A DNA stretch of 64,000 nucleotides from an uncultured Fluviicola sp. (GTDB lineage: Bacteria; Bacteroidota; Bacteroidia; Flavobacteriales_D; Crocinitomicaceae): assembly GCF_902168135.1 (NCBI RefSeq), contig NZ_CABHOL010000017.1, forward strand, positions 62,001-126,000, given 5' to 3'. This document shows positions 41,769-51,188 of this stretch, piece after piece (the stretch's first letter is position 1; each line of letters begins with the position of its first letter). Under the pieces are notes generated by a model. It saw only the letters and a program-made list of their open reading frames with translations. It made no database searches and was not told the DNA's origin. The position numbers were made by a program, and so were the translations under genes.

Positions 41769-42104
41769 ATGACACATTTTTCCCGGCTTTCCAAGTATGC
41801 CCTTTCTCTGCCGGAGGCGACGGAAGAACCGCATTTCGAGAAAAGATCTTACCGCGTTAAAAAGAAGATTTTTGCAACCGTTAGTGCAGATGAAGGATTC
41901 TTCGTGGTCAAATTGACAGAGTTGCAACAATCGGTGTTTTGCAAATGGGACGAAAGTGCCTGCCACCCGGTCCCGAATAAATGGGGCCTGCAAGGCTGGA
42001 CACGCGTTTACTTCGAAAAGGTAGATGAAGACTTTTTGAAAGACATTGTGAAGACTTCTTATTCGAATGTGGCGCCTAAGAAGTTGGTGGAGATGATAGG
42101 GTAA
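41769..42104 (+). CDS. MmcQ/YjbR family protein
   Basis: 111 aa from the ATG at 41769; the preceding in-frame TTG is not needed. It matches the MmcQ/YjbR fold: ALSLPEATEEPHFEKRSYRV, then KKIFATVSADEGFFVVKLT, and WGLQGWTRVYFEKVDED near the C-terminus. These small cytoplasmic proteins have a DNA-binding-like CyaY fold and no firm role. It stands between two small membrane-protein genes and is 64 bp after a divergent gene start. Confidence 0.88.
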   Translation: MTHFSRLSKYALSLPEATEEPHFEKRSYRVKKKIFATVSADEGFFVVKLTELQQSVFCKWDESACHPVPNKWGLQGWTRVYFEKVDEDFLKDIVKTSYSNVAPKKLVEMIG

Positions 42105-42132
42105 ATTAATTTTGACGGAATTAACTTAGAAA

Positions 42133-42522
42133 ATGAATCTGCTAGCGGCTTTATCGGTTGGAATACCATTATTTCTATTCAATACCCCCTTGTCATATAT
42201 TTTGAGATCAGCGATTGTTTATTGGTCTTTGTTATTGGCTTCTTTGCTATTTCCCTGGATTGCCTTTGAAATTGTTCAAAACTATTTGGGAAAATATGAC
42301 GTAATGTGGTTTGTGACTACTATCAATTCGACCATTGAATTGATCTTGTATAAGGTGTTTGATAGAATAATCTTAAAAACAAAGGGTCGACATCTTTATT
42401 TCTATTGGAGAGGCCGTAACTATCTGCCATTAAGTGAAAGCTGGTTGGATTTAATTTTTCAACTTTTATTGACAGGGATACCGATATTGTGGTTTTGGAT
42501 AGGGCAAGCGATCTTTGAATAG
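42133..42522 (+). CDS. Small membrane protein, unknown function
   Basis: 129 aa with three or four hydrophobic segments: NLLAALSVGIPLFLFN, VYWSLLLASLLFPWIAFEIV and the C-terminal LLLTGIPILWFWIGQAIF. A basic region (ILKTKGRHLYFYWRGRNYL) sits before the last helix. No family recognised. It follows the MmcQ-like gene by 28 bp and converges with the next gene with only 6 bp between stop codons. Confidence 0.6.
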   Translation: MNLLAALSVGIPLFLFNTPLSYILRSAIVYWSLLLASLLFPWIAFEIVQNYLGKYDVMWFVTTINSTIELILYKVFDRIILKTKGRHLYFYWRGRNYLPLSESWLDLIFQLLLTGIPILWFWIGQAIFE

Positions 42523-42528
42523 AAAAGA

Positions 42529-43257
42529 TTAATAGTGTTTTTTAGATTCAAATTGAGAATAGTTAATGGAACCATTAAAAGGTTCGGAGTGGTTCTTTCC
42601 GCATTTCAATCTGAGTTGTGTTTGATACTTCCCTTTAAAAATGGGAACCAGGGTGACTGCAATATAGTTGGGCGGAAGAAAAACATGTCCGACCCCGGTT
42701 CCGCAGCCAACGGCGTATCGACTTTGGATTGGTTTCCACTTTCCTTGCTTGTCTTTTGCTTCCAGGATCAGAGGGAGTTGGTTCAATGATCCGATAAAAC
42801 AAGTGTCAGAATCTTTGTTTGTGAGCATTACGGGATAAAAACCGGAAATTTTTACGGAGGGATTTATCCGGATTTCCAGGTCGGATTTTTCGATCCTTTT
42901 GTAATTTCGTTCTTCTCCGTATGGAAGATAGTATTTTTGAACAGCAAGCAGCATTTTGCCATAGGCATTCGGTTCTTCTATCTTTTTCAATCCTTCCAGA
43001 CCTTTGAAACTTATAAAACTTGCATAAATGCGTTGTTTATACTTTCCAATGTAATTGAAGTAGTAATGACCGCTTGATAAATACCGGGGATTTGCATCGT
43101 TAACATGGCGGTAGAAGCCCCCTACTTTAATGGTATCCAAAACTATTGGAAAAGGAAATGGTTTCTCAGTCAGATTCATTTTTTCGGTTTCATTATTTCC
43201 ACAGCCTGCCAAATAGAAGAGTGCAAGAACAAAAAAAGACGAAGTGATTCGAAGCAT
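42529..43257 (-). CDS. Hypothetical lipoprotein
   Basis: 242 aa from the ATG at 43255-43257. The frame continues upstream to 43368, but starting here yields a lipoprotein signal: LRITSSFFVLALFYLAGC, with the acylated Cys at residue 19 and GNNET following. The body is beta-rich with VGGFYRHVNDANPRYLSSGH, a motif-like CFIGSLNQLPLILEAKDKQG, and YAVGCGTGVGHVFLPPNY. Two internal Cys may bond. I recognise no family. It lies 37 bp downstream of a CPA2 antiporter gene on the same strand. Confidence 0.65.
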   Translation of the reverse strand: MLRITSSFFVLALFYLAGCGNNETEKMNLTEKPFPFPIVLDTIKVGGFYRHVNDANPRYLSSGHYYFNYIGKYKQRIYASFISFKGLEGLKKIEEPNAYGKMLLAVQKYYLPYGEERNYKRIEKSDLEIRINPSVKISGFYPVMLTNKDSDTCFIGSLNQLPLILEAKDKQGKWKPIQSRYAVGCGTGVGHVFLPPNYIAVTLVPIFKGKYQTQLRLKCGKNHSEPFNGSINYSQFESKKHY

Positions 43258-43294
43258 GGGATGATTTTGTTTGAAGGGAAATACTGAAAAAATC

Positions 43295-45475
43295 TTACTC
43301 CTCATTCTTCTTAAACATGCCACCCACTTCTTTGGATATGCGCTGAATGGTTTCCACACCCGCTGCAATCGGGCTTCCGCTCATGTCATCATACGCTGCG
43401 TAAGAAAGATCGGCTGAGCTTTGTGAAGGATAAATGAAAATGTGATCGAGTTTCGTGTTTTCCTTTTCCATGCGCTGAGGTAAAGATTCCATACCAGTAA
43501 ACGCAGAAACTGAACCTGGCCGTGCAAAAACGGAAACAAACAGGTGATGTTCGTTGAAATTGGGTAGTTTTTCGAGCATGTCTTCCGGGGATTCAATCGG
43601 GAAATGAGTCAAATCCGCACTGAATTTCCGGTATGTGCGATAAGCCTTCACTTTTTCAAATGTTTCCCGTGTACTGTAAACATCTATGTCTACATTCAAT
43701 TCTTTCGAAATACGCATCACTCGTTCCAGCCATTGGTTGCAATCCTGCTCCAATTCGGCATAGACCGGGCAGATTACCGAGATTTTCCGGTATGTTGAAA
43801 AGGAATGATCTAAACGGCAAAAGAAAACCGTTTTTTCGCAGACACTCAATAAATGATCGCGGTCATCACCAATCAGTTTTTTGAAAAGGTTGGATTTAGA
43901 GTTGTCATTGATCAATACGATGTCTGCTACTAATTCCTTCGAAACACGTGCAATTCCGCTGGATAGGTTGTGATCAATCGTAGCCATGGCATGTACGTTG
44001 ATCTCTCCGCTGTTGTAATGGGTAATGAAATCATCGATGTGTTTCCTCGAACGGCGGATCCGCATTTCTGCTTCCTCGTCATTTTCCAAAACACTTACCA
44101 CTGAAATCGGGTTCATGACCGTGCGGTCCGTTATAAGCACCGAAAAATCCAACAGGGCTTCATTTCCCATCAATTCATTGGCTGCAACTACTACATGCTG
44201 ACTGCGCATGGAAGGTCCTTCTAAAGGTTCGTTTTTAGTTTGCAGGATCCGGAGTTTTTTACCTCCGTTTTCTGTTACAAACGAAGCTGTCATGCTGGTA
44301 ATAAGAATCAGGATTACTGTTCCGTTCACGATATCAATGTCCAGGATCTTCATGTTGTATCCTACATTGATAACGGCCAGTGTTGCAGCGGCATGTGCGG
44401 TGCTTAATCCAAAGATTACTTGTCGTTCCGGTCGGGTCATCTTGAAGATCAATTGTGTGATCAAAGCTGCCAGAAACTTACTGAAAATGGCAAAAGCACT
44501 CAAAATTCCGGCAACAGCCCAGGCCCACGGTTCGTTTGCCAATGCTTTTACATTCACAACCATTCCGATGGAGATCAAAAAGAATGGAATAAAGAGTGCA
44601 TTTCCGATAAATTCGATTCGGTTCATCAGTGTGGAAGAATGCGGAATGAGACGGTTCATGACTAAACCTGCAACGAATGCTCCGATGATTCCTTCGATTC
44701 CTGCTACTTCCGCTAAGAATGCCGCAAAGAAGAGAATAGAAAGTACGTAAATGAACTGGGATGATTTTTCAGATTCGAGTTTACTCAAAAACCACCGCGA
44801 AATTTTAGGAACTCCCCAAAACATAATCAAACTGAAAATGGAAAGCGTAATGCCTAAATGTACCAGTACACTGGTGTTAATAATTCCATGATCCGACCCG
44901 GAAATCACTGCCAGGATGATTAAAACAGCAGTATCCGTAAGAATCGTTCCGCCGATTGCAATGGCTACGGCTTCCATTTTGGAGATTCCGAATTTGGAAA
45001 CGATCGGGTAGGCCACCAAGGTATGCGTAGCGAACATGCTGGCGGTTAATAGACTGGCCATTTCGCTCAGACCCAATGCATACCTGCAGGTTGGATAGCC
45101 CAATAAAAGCGGAATGAAAAAAGTCAATGCTCCAAAGGTCAGTGATTTATTTCGGTAGCGTTTGAATTCCTGCATATCCAGTTCCAAACCGGCCATGAAC
45201 ATGATATAGAGCAACCCGATCTTGGCAAACATATTTACAAAACCGGTTTTCATATTGGCTTCCGAGATTAATTGGAAACCGTTCGGGCCAATGATAACTC
45301 CGGAAATAATCAAACCGATCAATGCAGGGATTTTCACCCTCCTCAAAATAATAGGAGAAAAAAGAATAATTAACAGGAGTATTGAAAAAGTAAGAATGGG
45401 GTTTTCCAAAGGCAAAGTAAATTCACCGATGAGGTTTTGGAATTCTTTGGAAAATTGTTCAAATAACCCGTTCAT
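43295..45475 (-). CDS. Cation:proton antiporter, CPA2 type, with C-terminal soluble domain
   Basis: 726 aa. The N-terminal 400 residues have about 12 hydrophobic segments with family motifs: RRVKIPALIGLIISGVIIGP, FMAGLELDMQEF (the AGLEL motif) and the later ATHTLVAYPIVSKFGISK. The C-terminal 310 residues are soluble and look like two universal-stress-like domains (LLDFSVLITDRTVMNPISVV, VADIVLINDNSKS). It exchanges Na+ or K+ for protons across the inner membrane. A related antiporter gene lies 1.2 kb upstream beyond the DUF4476 gene, same orientation. Confidence 0.9.
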   Translation of the reverse strand: MNGLFEQFSKEFQNLIGEFTLPLENPILTFSILLLIILFSPIILRRVKIPALIGLIISGVIIGPNGFQLISEANMKTGFVNMFAKIGLLYIMFMAGLELDMQEFKRYRNKSLTFGALTFFIPLLLGYPTCRYALGLSEMASLLTASMFATHTLVAYPIVSKFGISKMEAVAIAIGGTILTDTAVLIILAVISGSDHGIINTSVLVHLGITLSIFSLIMFWGVPKISRWFLSKLESEKSSQFIYVLSILFFAAFLAEVAGIEGIIGAFVAGLVMNRLIPHSSTLMNRIEFIGNALFIPFFLISIGMVVNVKALANEPWAWAVAGILSAFAIFSKFLAALITQLIFKMTRPERQVIFGLSTAHAAATLAVINVGYNMKILDIDIVNGTVILILITSMTASFVTENGGKKLRILQTKNEPLEGPSMRSQHVVVAANELMGNEALLDFSVLITDRTVMNPISVVSVLENDEEAEMRIRRSRKHIDDFITHYNSGEINVHAMATIDHNLSSGIARVSKELVADIVLINDNSKSNLFKKLIGDDRDHLLSVCEKTVFFCRLDHSFSTYRKISVICPVYAELEQDCNQWLERVMRISKELNVDIDVYSTRETFEKVKAYRTYRKFSADLTHFPIESPEDMLEKLPNFNEHHLFVSVFARPGSVSAFTGMESLPQRMEKENTKLDHIFIYPSQSSADLSYAAYDDMSGSPIAAGVETIQRISKEVGGMFKKNEE

Positions 45476-45577
45476 CCTTTTGGAATATCTTCAGCAAAAG
45501 TAATCGCAATTTCCATCTGAAACAGATTCTGTTGACCGGAAGATAAAAAAAAACTTTTTTTTCAATTCAGACAGTCG

Positions 45578-45585
45578 TAGTTTTG
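45578..45585 (+). promoter_or_regulatory. Probable -7 box of the DUF4476 gene
   Basis: TAGTTTTG matches TAnnTTTG and ends 44 bp before the ATG at 45630. No clear -33 TTG at standard spacing; the upstream region is a poly-A/poly-T stretch. Confidence 0.45.
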
Positions 45586-45629
45586 GCATCGTTTTTGAAA
45601 ACCGACTTTTAAATTTAATTTATTACCTC

Positions 45630-46622
45630 ATGAAACATTTTTTTACTTTTTTGACCTTATTGTTCCTTTCTCAATGGACAATTGCTCAGCAGAATACAAA
45701 CCTGGTGTTTTTTTCCGAACAAGGACAGCAATTCTACATCATACTGAATGGAATTCAGCAAAACCCGAACCCTGAAACGAATGTGCGGGTTACAAACCTT
45801 ATCCAGCCTTACTACAAGGTAAAGGTGAAATTTACGGATGGAATGACACCGGACATTGATAAGACTCTCAATTTTAATCCTGGTACCGAAACAACATACA
45901 CGATTAAAACTTCCAACAAGGGAGAAACTGTTTTGAGATGGATGAGTGAAGTTCCGATTGCACAGGCTCCAAGACCGATTGCAGGTCAGAATGTAATCGT
46001 TTATCACGATACACCTCTTTCTACTACGGTTACTCAAACAACAGTGATTTCCAATACCACTTCAAATCCTGGAACTTCAGAACAAATGAATGTTGGGATT
46101 AATGTGAACGATCCGATGATGGGTGGAACGGGAGCAAATATTAATATGAACGTCAATGTGAACGAAACGGGGATGAATACCCAAACTCAGAGCACAACAA
46201 CTACTTATTCAACAACAACTACCACCACTTCCGGAAATGTAGGAACAGTTCAGACTGGAGGAACAGTTGGTACGGTGCAAAATGGTTACGTAATGCCGGG
46301 TTATAACGGAAATGTAGGCTGTAACGGTTACCCGATGAGTGAAAGCCGCTTCAATGAAGTGGTTAAATCTATCGAAGCAAAATCTTTTGATGATTCCAAA
46401 TTGACTATGGCGAAGCAAGTGATCAATACAAACTGTATGACCAGCGCACAGGTAAAACGATTGATGTTGTTGTTCAGTTTTGAAGACACGCGTTTGGATT
46501 TGGCTAAATACGCTTACGGATACACTTACGATATCGGGAATTACTACCAATTGAATGACGCGTTCACATTTGAATCAAGTATTGATGAATTGAATGCTTA
46601 CACCAGTGGATTCACAAGATAA
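45630..46622 (+). CDS. Secreted DUF4476 protein with low-complexity linker
   Basis: 330 aa. Signal peptide (KHFFTFLTLLFLSQWTIAQ), an N-terminal beta-rich domain (about 22-115; LVFFSEQGQQFYIILNGIQQ), a Thr/Asn/Gly-rich low-complexity linker (about 125-225, with NINMNVNVNE and QSTTTTYSTTTTTTSG), and a C-terminal DUF4476 domain (about 235-320; PMSESRFNEVVKSIEAKSFD, VKRLMLLFSFEDTRLDLAKY). DUF4476 is a helical domain of unknown function common in the phylum. The linker suggests a cell-surface or periplasmic spacer. Confidence 0.87.
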   Translation: MKHFFTFLTLLFLSQWTIAQQNTNLVFFSEQGQQFYIILNGIQQNPNPETNVRVTNLIQPYYKVKVKFTDGMTPDIDKTLNFNPGTETTYTIKTSNKGETVLRWMSEVPIAQAPRPIAGQNVIVYHDTPLSTTVTQTTVISNTTSNPGTSEQMNVGINVNDPMMGGTGANINMNVNVNETGMNTQTQSTTTTYSTTTTTTSGNVGTVQTGGTVGTVQNGYVMPGYNGNVGCNGYPMSESRFNEVVKSIEAKSFDDSKLTMAKQVINTNCMTSAQVKRLMLLFSFEDTRLDLAKYAYGYTYDIGNYYQLNDAFTFESSIDELNAYTSGFTR

Positions 46623-46644
46623 GAACGATCTTAAATAAGAAATC

Positions 46645-46675
46645 AAATCCCATTTGTCATTGACGGATGGGATTT
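46645..46675. terminator. Bidirectional terminator
   Basis: Perfect 9-bp stem AAATCCCAT / ATGGGATTT with a 13-nt loop and a T-run on the plus strand, between the convergent DUF4476 and CPA2 antiporter genes. Confidence 0.85.
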
Positions 46676-46684
46676 TTTTATGAA

Positions 46685-48967
46685 TTACGGTTTCAAAATA
46701 AGTACCGAAGGAGTGTTTGTCAGCCACAAACTTTGGGTTTCAACGGCTTTTCGCCAACTGTCATGGCTGATAAGCATTAAATCCTGCTGACTCATGAATT
46801 CTTTTTCCAGGCGTGGTTCTGTCTGCAGCGATATATGGTTGGGAGCAACCTGCTCGATCATCCGGATCGATTCCTTTAATTCCGGGTGTGTTCTCACAAT
46901 TCCTGACGAATCGATGATTGTTACACGTGCGTTGCTGTGATGAATCAATTTTTGAGCATAAACTAACAGGAAACTGTCGTGGATGGAGAAAATCGGGAGG
47001 AATATATTCTCCACTTTATCCAGATCTTTATCGATGACAATCCCAATTGGCAATTTGGCATTTTTGATCAATTTGCTTGTTCTTTCGTCGAAGACCGTAT
47101 TTTCAAACAAAGGTTCCTTCCCGGTAATCGTTTCATACAAACGTTCCGGGTTGATCAACTTGGTAGTAAATCCAAGAACTCTTCCTAGAAGTGAACCTTC
47201 AAAGACTGAGCTTCCGATCCCGATCAATAGCAGGTCGAAATTCCCTGTGTTGGATGTATCTGTAATTTCTTTATCAATGTCCACGGTTGGTTTGAATAAA
47301 GTTACTACCTGCTGGTTCAGTTTTCGGGATTCTTCGGTAATGGGTGTGAAGCTTTCGCGTTCATACTGCTCGGCATTAAATTGGTTCAGGTCATTACTTA
47401 AAGAAACATGCAGTGCGGTGATATTTGCATTCTCAGGAGATTTTCGGATAAGGCTGTTTGCCAAACGAAGCAAGGTTCTTCCTCTTTCAGGGTTTCCGAA
47501 AGAAAGCAAAATCGAGTATTTCGTTGATAGCTTCCGGTCGTCCTGGATTTCTTCCGCTGATTTCTTTTCCGGCATAAATTTGTTGATCAAATCCAGGAAC
47601 GGGCCTGTCATGAACGTGGTTACCAGTGCCATGATTACCAGCATGGCGAAAATTTCATCGGAGAGCACTCCCAAATCGTAACCGATATTCAATACGATTA
47701 ACTCCATCAATCCACGTGTATTCATCAAAGCCCCAATAATTAAACTGTCTCTCCAGGACTGACCTACGAATTTAGCAGCAAAGGCAGATCCGACGAATTT
47801 CCCAACTGTAGCTACAGCAATGATCAGTATGGCAATGCTCCATAAATGCCAGTCATCCAATAAACCGATTTGAGTTCTGAGACCTGTAAATACGAAGAAG
47901 AGCGGAAGAAGCAGCAAAACAGCAACATCTTCAATTTTCTCAATAAATACGGTTCTGAAATTCATATTGGCCGGCATAATTACACCGGCAAGGAATGCGC
48001 CAAATAAGGCATGAATTCCGATTACTTCCGTTGCAAATGCTGAAATCAGTAGGGTTATGAAGAAAATAGCAACTACTGGTTTGCTCAAACTTTCTTTGTT
48101 GGAATGTTTATCCCCCAGGCGCTTTAAGAATGGCTGCACAATTTTCAACATCACAAAAACATAAGCAACGGCCATGAAGATGATGTAAATGGCGCTTAGT
48201 ACCGATCCGGCTTTTACAATTGCAATGACGGCAGCTAAAATGCACCAGGCTGTAATATCGTCAGCAGCGGCGCAGGTTATAACGATAGATCCCAAACGTG
48301 TTTTAGTCAATCCGCGCTCCTGGACTATTCTGGCTAACACCGGAAAAGCGGTAATACTCATGGAAATCCCTATGAATAAGGCGAATGACAGGAAGTTTAC
48401 GTTTGCTGGAGCAAATTCAGAATAGAGCAGGTAAGCAAGTACTACTCCCAAAGTAAAAGGGAAAATGATACTCGCGTGGCTGATTACAACTGCATCGTTT
48501 GCTTTGTTTTTAAGAGTCTTGAGTTCCAATTCCATTCCTACGACAAACATGAAGAGGATCAAACCGATCTGGCTCAGGAATTTCAAATTGTCCATGGATT
48601 TATCCGGGAAAACAAAGTGAGTAAAATCCGGGAAATACATACCTATGAATGAGGGGCCGAGGAAAATACCTGCTGCAATTTCTCCAATCACAGACGGCTG
48701 ACCAATTTTTCTGCAAAAGAATCCGAAGATCCGTGCAACAACAATGATCGTGACGATTTGAAGCAGCAATATTGCTAATGGATGGGTTAAATTATGGTAA
48801 TAAGTTTCAGTAAACTGTTGCCAGGTAGAAGCAGTTACTTCCGGCTTTACAACAGTTGTTACCTTGGAAGCTTCAAGAGGTTTTCCCCACTGAATTACTC
48901 CGAAAATTAAAGCGGCGAATCCACCAATGGTTATAATATAAAATAGGAGATTTCTGAGATTACGCAT
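46685..48967 (-). CDS. Cation:proton antiporter, CPA2 type, with USP-like C-terminus
   Basis: 760 aa. A leading membrane helix (about 7-25) precedes the usual 12-helix CPA2 core (about 60-445): RKIGQPSVIGEIAAGIFLGP, FMFVVGMELELK and the ITCAAADDITAWCILA segment, which carries the double-Asp ion site. The C-terminal 300 residues form a soluble USP-like region (ILLSFGNPERGRTLLRLANS, FDLLLIGIGSSVFEG). Compared with the antiporter at 43295 it has an extra N-terminal helix and the more typical DD motif. Promoter box at 48984-48991. Confidence 0.92.
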   Translation of the reverse strand: MRNLRNLLFYIITIGGFAALIFGVIQWGKPLEASKVTTVVKPEVTASTWQQFTETYYHNLTHPLAILLLQIVTIIVVARIFGFFCRKIGQPSVIGEIAAGIFLGPSFIGMYFPDFTHFVFPDKSMDNLKFLSQIGLILFMFVVGMELELKTLKNKANDAVVISHASIIFPFTLGVVLAYLLYSEFAPANVNFLSFALFIGISMSITAFPVLARIVQERGLTKTRLGSIVITCAAADDITAWCILAAVIAIVKAGSVLSAIYIIFMAVAYVFVMLKIVQPFLKRLGDKHSNKESLSKPVVAIFFITLLISAFATEVIGIHALFGAFLAGVIMPANMNFRTVFIEKIEDVAVLLLLPLFFVFTGLRTQIGLLDDWHLWSIAILIIAVATVGKFVGSAFAAKFVGQSWRDSLIIGALMNTRGLMELIVLNIGYDLGVLSDEIFAMLVIMALVTTFMTGPFLDLINKFMPEKKSAEEIQDDRKLSTKYSILLSFGNPERGRTLLRLANSLIRKSPENANITALHVSLSNDLNQFNAEQYERESFTPITEESRKLNQQVVTLFKPTVDIDKEITDTSNTGNFDLLLIGIGSSVFEGSLLGRVLGFTTKLINPERLYETITGKEPLFENTVFDERTSKLIKNAKLPIGIVIDKDLDKVENIFLPIFSIHDSFLLVYAQKLIHHSNARVTIIDSSGIVRTHPELKESIRMIEQVAPNHISLQTEPRLEKEFMSQQDLMLISHDSWRKAVETQSLWLTNTPSVLILKP

Positions 48968-48983
48968 AGCTTGAATTTTTTAA

Positions 48984-49011
48984 CAAAATTAAACCTGCAG
49001 CGAGTAATCAA
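48984..49011 (-). promoter_or_regulatory. Promoter of the CPA2 antiporter gene
   Basis: On the minus strand TTG (49011-49009), a 17-nt spacer and TAATTTTG (48991-48984) fit the Bacteroidota pattern with a short spacer; it ends 16 bp before the ATG. Confidence 0.5.
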
Positions 49012-49105
49012 AATACGTTCTTCTCAAGAATGTACTGAAACCTGTTTTAATTGTACCGACAGGGACAGAATGAGACTGAGAATGAGAGTGAGAAACAGAA
49101 TGAGG

Positions 49106-49825
49106 TTATTGATTGAAAGTTTCTACAAAGGATTTGCGGTAGTTTTCGCTCAGGCTGAATTCGCGGTATTTTCCTTCTTTCGTGCGGATTTTACTGATTA
49201 CCACATCGCCCTGGTATCCTCGGATGTATTCCTTTGAGATCAATTCTGATTTTGAAATGCGGATCAGCGAAATTCCTTCTAATTCCTGCAGTAACTGATC
49301 GAATGATTTATTCTTGACAACGAATTCATCTCCATTTTCCAGGAGCATCAATTTGTCCCTGCGGTCATAAGTATCTGTGGAGAAACTAACAATTTGCGAC
49401 AACCGGATAGTGAACTTTCCTTTATTGGTGTTTACTGTCCAGGAAGCATGACTTTTCGCTTGTTCGATATGCGATTTAACCTTTTCGATTGCGCGTTCCA
49501 AACGTTCACGCTGCACGGGTTTTCTCAAATAATCGATGGCTTCGATATCAAAAGCATCGGCTGCGTATTCATTGTGTGCTGTGGTGAAGATGATGGGTTT
49601 GGAAAGCAGTTTTTCGGCAACTTCCAGTCCGCTCATGTTCGGCATGACGATATCTGAAATGCAAAAATCGAAGGAAAGGTCATCCAATTCGGAAAGGAAC
49701 AGAACCGGGTTGTCAAACGCTTTAACCACTTCAAGGTCCGGAATTCCTTCACACAAGGACCTTAAATACCCCAGAGCCAATAATTCATCGTCCAGTAAAA
49801 CAACCCGAAGAGCTTTATTATCCAT
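49106..49825 (-). CDS. LytTR-family response regulator
   Basis: 239 aa. Receiver domain with LLDDELLALGYLRSL, phospho-acceptor Asp in FCISDIVMPNMSGLEVAEKL and YLRKPVQRERL. The LytTR DNA-binding domain follows (about 135-239; IRISKSELISKEYIRGYQGD). It overlaps the histidine kinase gene by 8 bp, giving the second LytS/LytTR-type pair of the window; the two regulators are not close copies. The region 48968-49105 downstream contains a short GAGAAT/GAGTGAGA-type purine repeat and no gene. Confidence 0.9.
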   Translation of the reverse strand: MDNKALRVVLLDDELLALGYLRSLCEGIPDLEVVKAFDNPVLFLSELDDLSFDFCISDIVMPNMSGLEVAEKLLSKPIIFTTAHNEYAADAFDIEAIDYLRKPVQRERLERAIEKVKSHIEQAKSHASWTVNTNKGKFTIRLSQIVSFSTDTYDRRDKLMLLENGDEFVVKNKSFDQLLQELEGISLIRISKSELISKEYIRGYQGDVVISKIRTKEGKYREFSLSENYRKSFVETFNQ

Positions 49826-50543
49826 TCAGTTTCAGTTTGAGGCGTGCATGAAAAACAGGATTGTCATTGTTCAGTGTCAATTCGTAGGCATTCGGATAGG
49901 CAATGTTTAAGCGTTCTTCCAGGTTCTTAATTCCCAGTCCGCTGCGCTCTTTTTTCAGGGGTTTGCTTTCCGAGATGCGGTTGCTTACCTCCAGTAGAAA
50001 TTCATTGCCTGTTATTTCCAGGTGAATAGAAATGAACGATTCGCTCTTTTGGAAATCGGTGTGTTTGAAAGCATTTTCGATCAAATCCACTGTAATCAGC
50101 GGCAGAATTTTCAGGTTTCTGATCCGGTCGTCTTTCAGATTGATGGTGTTCCGGATCCGCAGATCAAATAAGGGGCTAAGCTTAAGTCGGTTAATCTCAA
50201 TAAAATTCGCTGCGAAATCCATTTCTTCCTGTAAGCTCACCAATGGCTGATCGCTTTCATACAAAATGTAGTCCAACACTCCTGAAAGTTTATCCATGGA
50301 ATAATAGGTTTGGTAAGCATGGGATTGGATCGAATTCAAAGCATTCTTAAATAAGTGCGGGTTCAATTTGTAGCGGATGGAACTCAATTCACTCGAATGT
50401 ACCAATGCATTTAATTCGTGGTTTTTGAGCGTCAATTCGTCTTTTTTCATTCTTGCTTCCTTCAGTTTCAGGTAAAGCATTCTGCAGTACACCAACAGTG
50501 CAAGGAATAAAACCGAAAGGACAAAAAGTATGATTTGAACCAT
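49818..50543 (-). CDS. Short LytS-type sensor histidine kinase
   Basis: 241 aa, unusually short. A single N-terminal membrane helix (about 3-25; IILFVLSVLFLALLVYC), a coiled linker, the His_kinase domain with the phospho-acceptor in YKLNPHLFKNALNSIQSHAY (PHLFKN rather than PHFLFN) and a HATPase domain ending in ERSGLGIKNLEERL. No sensory domain, so it probably needs a partner or senses at the membrane. It is followed directly by the LytTR regulator with an 8-bp overlap. Confidence 0.88.
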   Translation of the reverse strand: MVQIILFVLSVLFLALLVYCRMLYLKLKEARMKKDELTLKNHELNALVHSSELSSIRYKLNPHLFKNALNSIQSHAYQTYYSMDKLSGVLDYILYESDQPLVSLQEEMDFAANFIEINRLKLSPLFDLRIRNTINLKDDRIRNLKILPLITVDLIENAFKHTDFQKSESFISIHLEITGNEFLLEVSNRISESKPLKKERSGLGIKNLEERLNIAYPNAYELTLNNDNPVFHARLKLKLNG

Positions 50544-50671
50544 AATTAAAGATCGAAGATAGGGAATTTTAATTTACCAATGTTCAGGAGTATTAATAGA
50601 AGAACTATTGGACTTCGAAACAGGTACTAGCCAATTTGAATATTGATAGATGATTTACTACATTCAGTTTC

Positions 50672-51085
50672 ATGAAATGGATTGTCTGTATTTTTCTTGG
50701 CTTTTGCCTTCAAAGTACCATGTTTTTTTCTAGCCCCGGTTCAGTTAGATTGGAAGACAATAGTATTTACTTTAGAAAAGGAGAGTATAAAGAGTTTTTC
50801 AATAACAAATTGGCGCGAATCCGTGAAATTCAATTGGAATATCCTGAAATTGTATTGGGTTTTTCATTATTCCAGCTGAAATCAGAACCGAGAAGCCTTT
50901 CTGCAAAAAGGCAAAAGCAACTGCTGAAATCCTTCAGAGAAGCGGACTTGGATATGGATCGTATTTTGTTTGATCCCAATACACATTATGAAGAAGATTT
51001 TAAGAAACATAATCTTTCTCTTGATCCTGGTGCTTTGGATTCTGTTGGTGCTATACTTGAAGGCTCTATAAAGTCGTTGTTTTAG
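50672..51085 (+). CDS. Hypothetical secreted protein
   Basis: 137 aa. A short hydrophobic N-terminus (KWIVCIFLGFCLQSTMFF) looks like a signal peptide, followed by a helical, charged body with ARIREIQLEYPEIVLGFSLF and SAKRQKQLLKSFREADLDMD. No Cys pairs or recognisable motifs. It lies alone between the divergent kinase gene (128 bp away) and metK (103 bp away). The clean start and signal-like N-terminus are the main support for it being a gene. Confidence 0.55.
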   Translation: MKWIVCIFLGFCLQSTMFFSSPGSVRLEDNSIYFRKGEYKEFFNNKLARIREIQLEYPEIVLGFSLFQLKSEPRSLSAKRQKQLLKSFREADLDMDRILFDPNTHYEEDFKKHNLSLDPGALDSVGAILEGSIKSLF

Positions 51086-51188
51086 TCTATTAACATAGTA
51101 GAATATTAATACCTGTTTTTTCAACATTCGCGAATCAATTTCTTTTTTTTCACTAATTTCGCACCCATAAATTTTATACTCAAGGACT

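Noticed and set aside
51086-51188. SAM riboswitch upstream of metK
   Set aside because: The leader is short and AT-rich with no recognisable SAM-I or SAM-II core.
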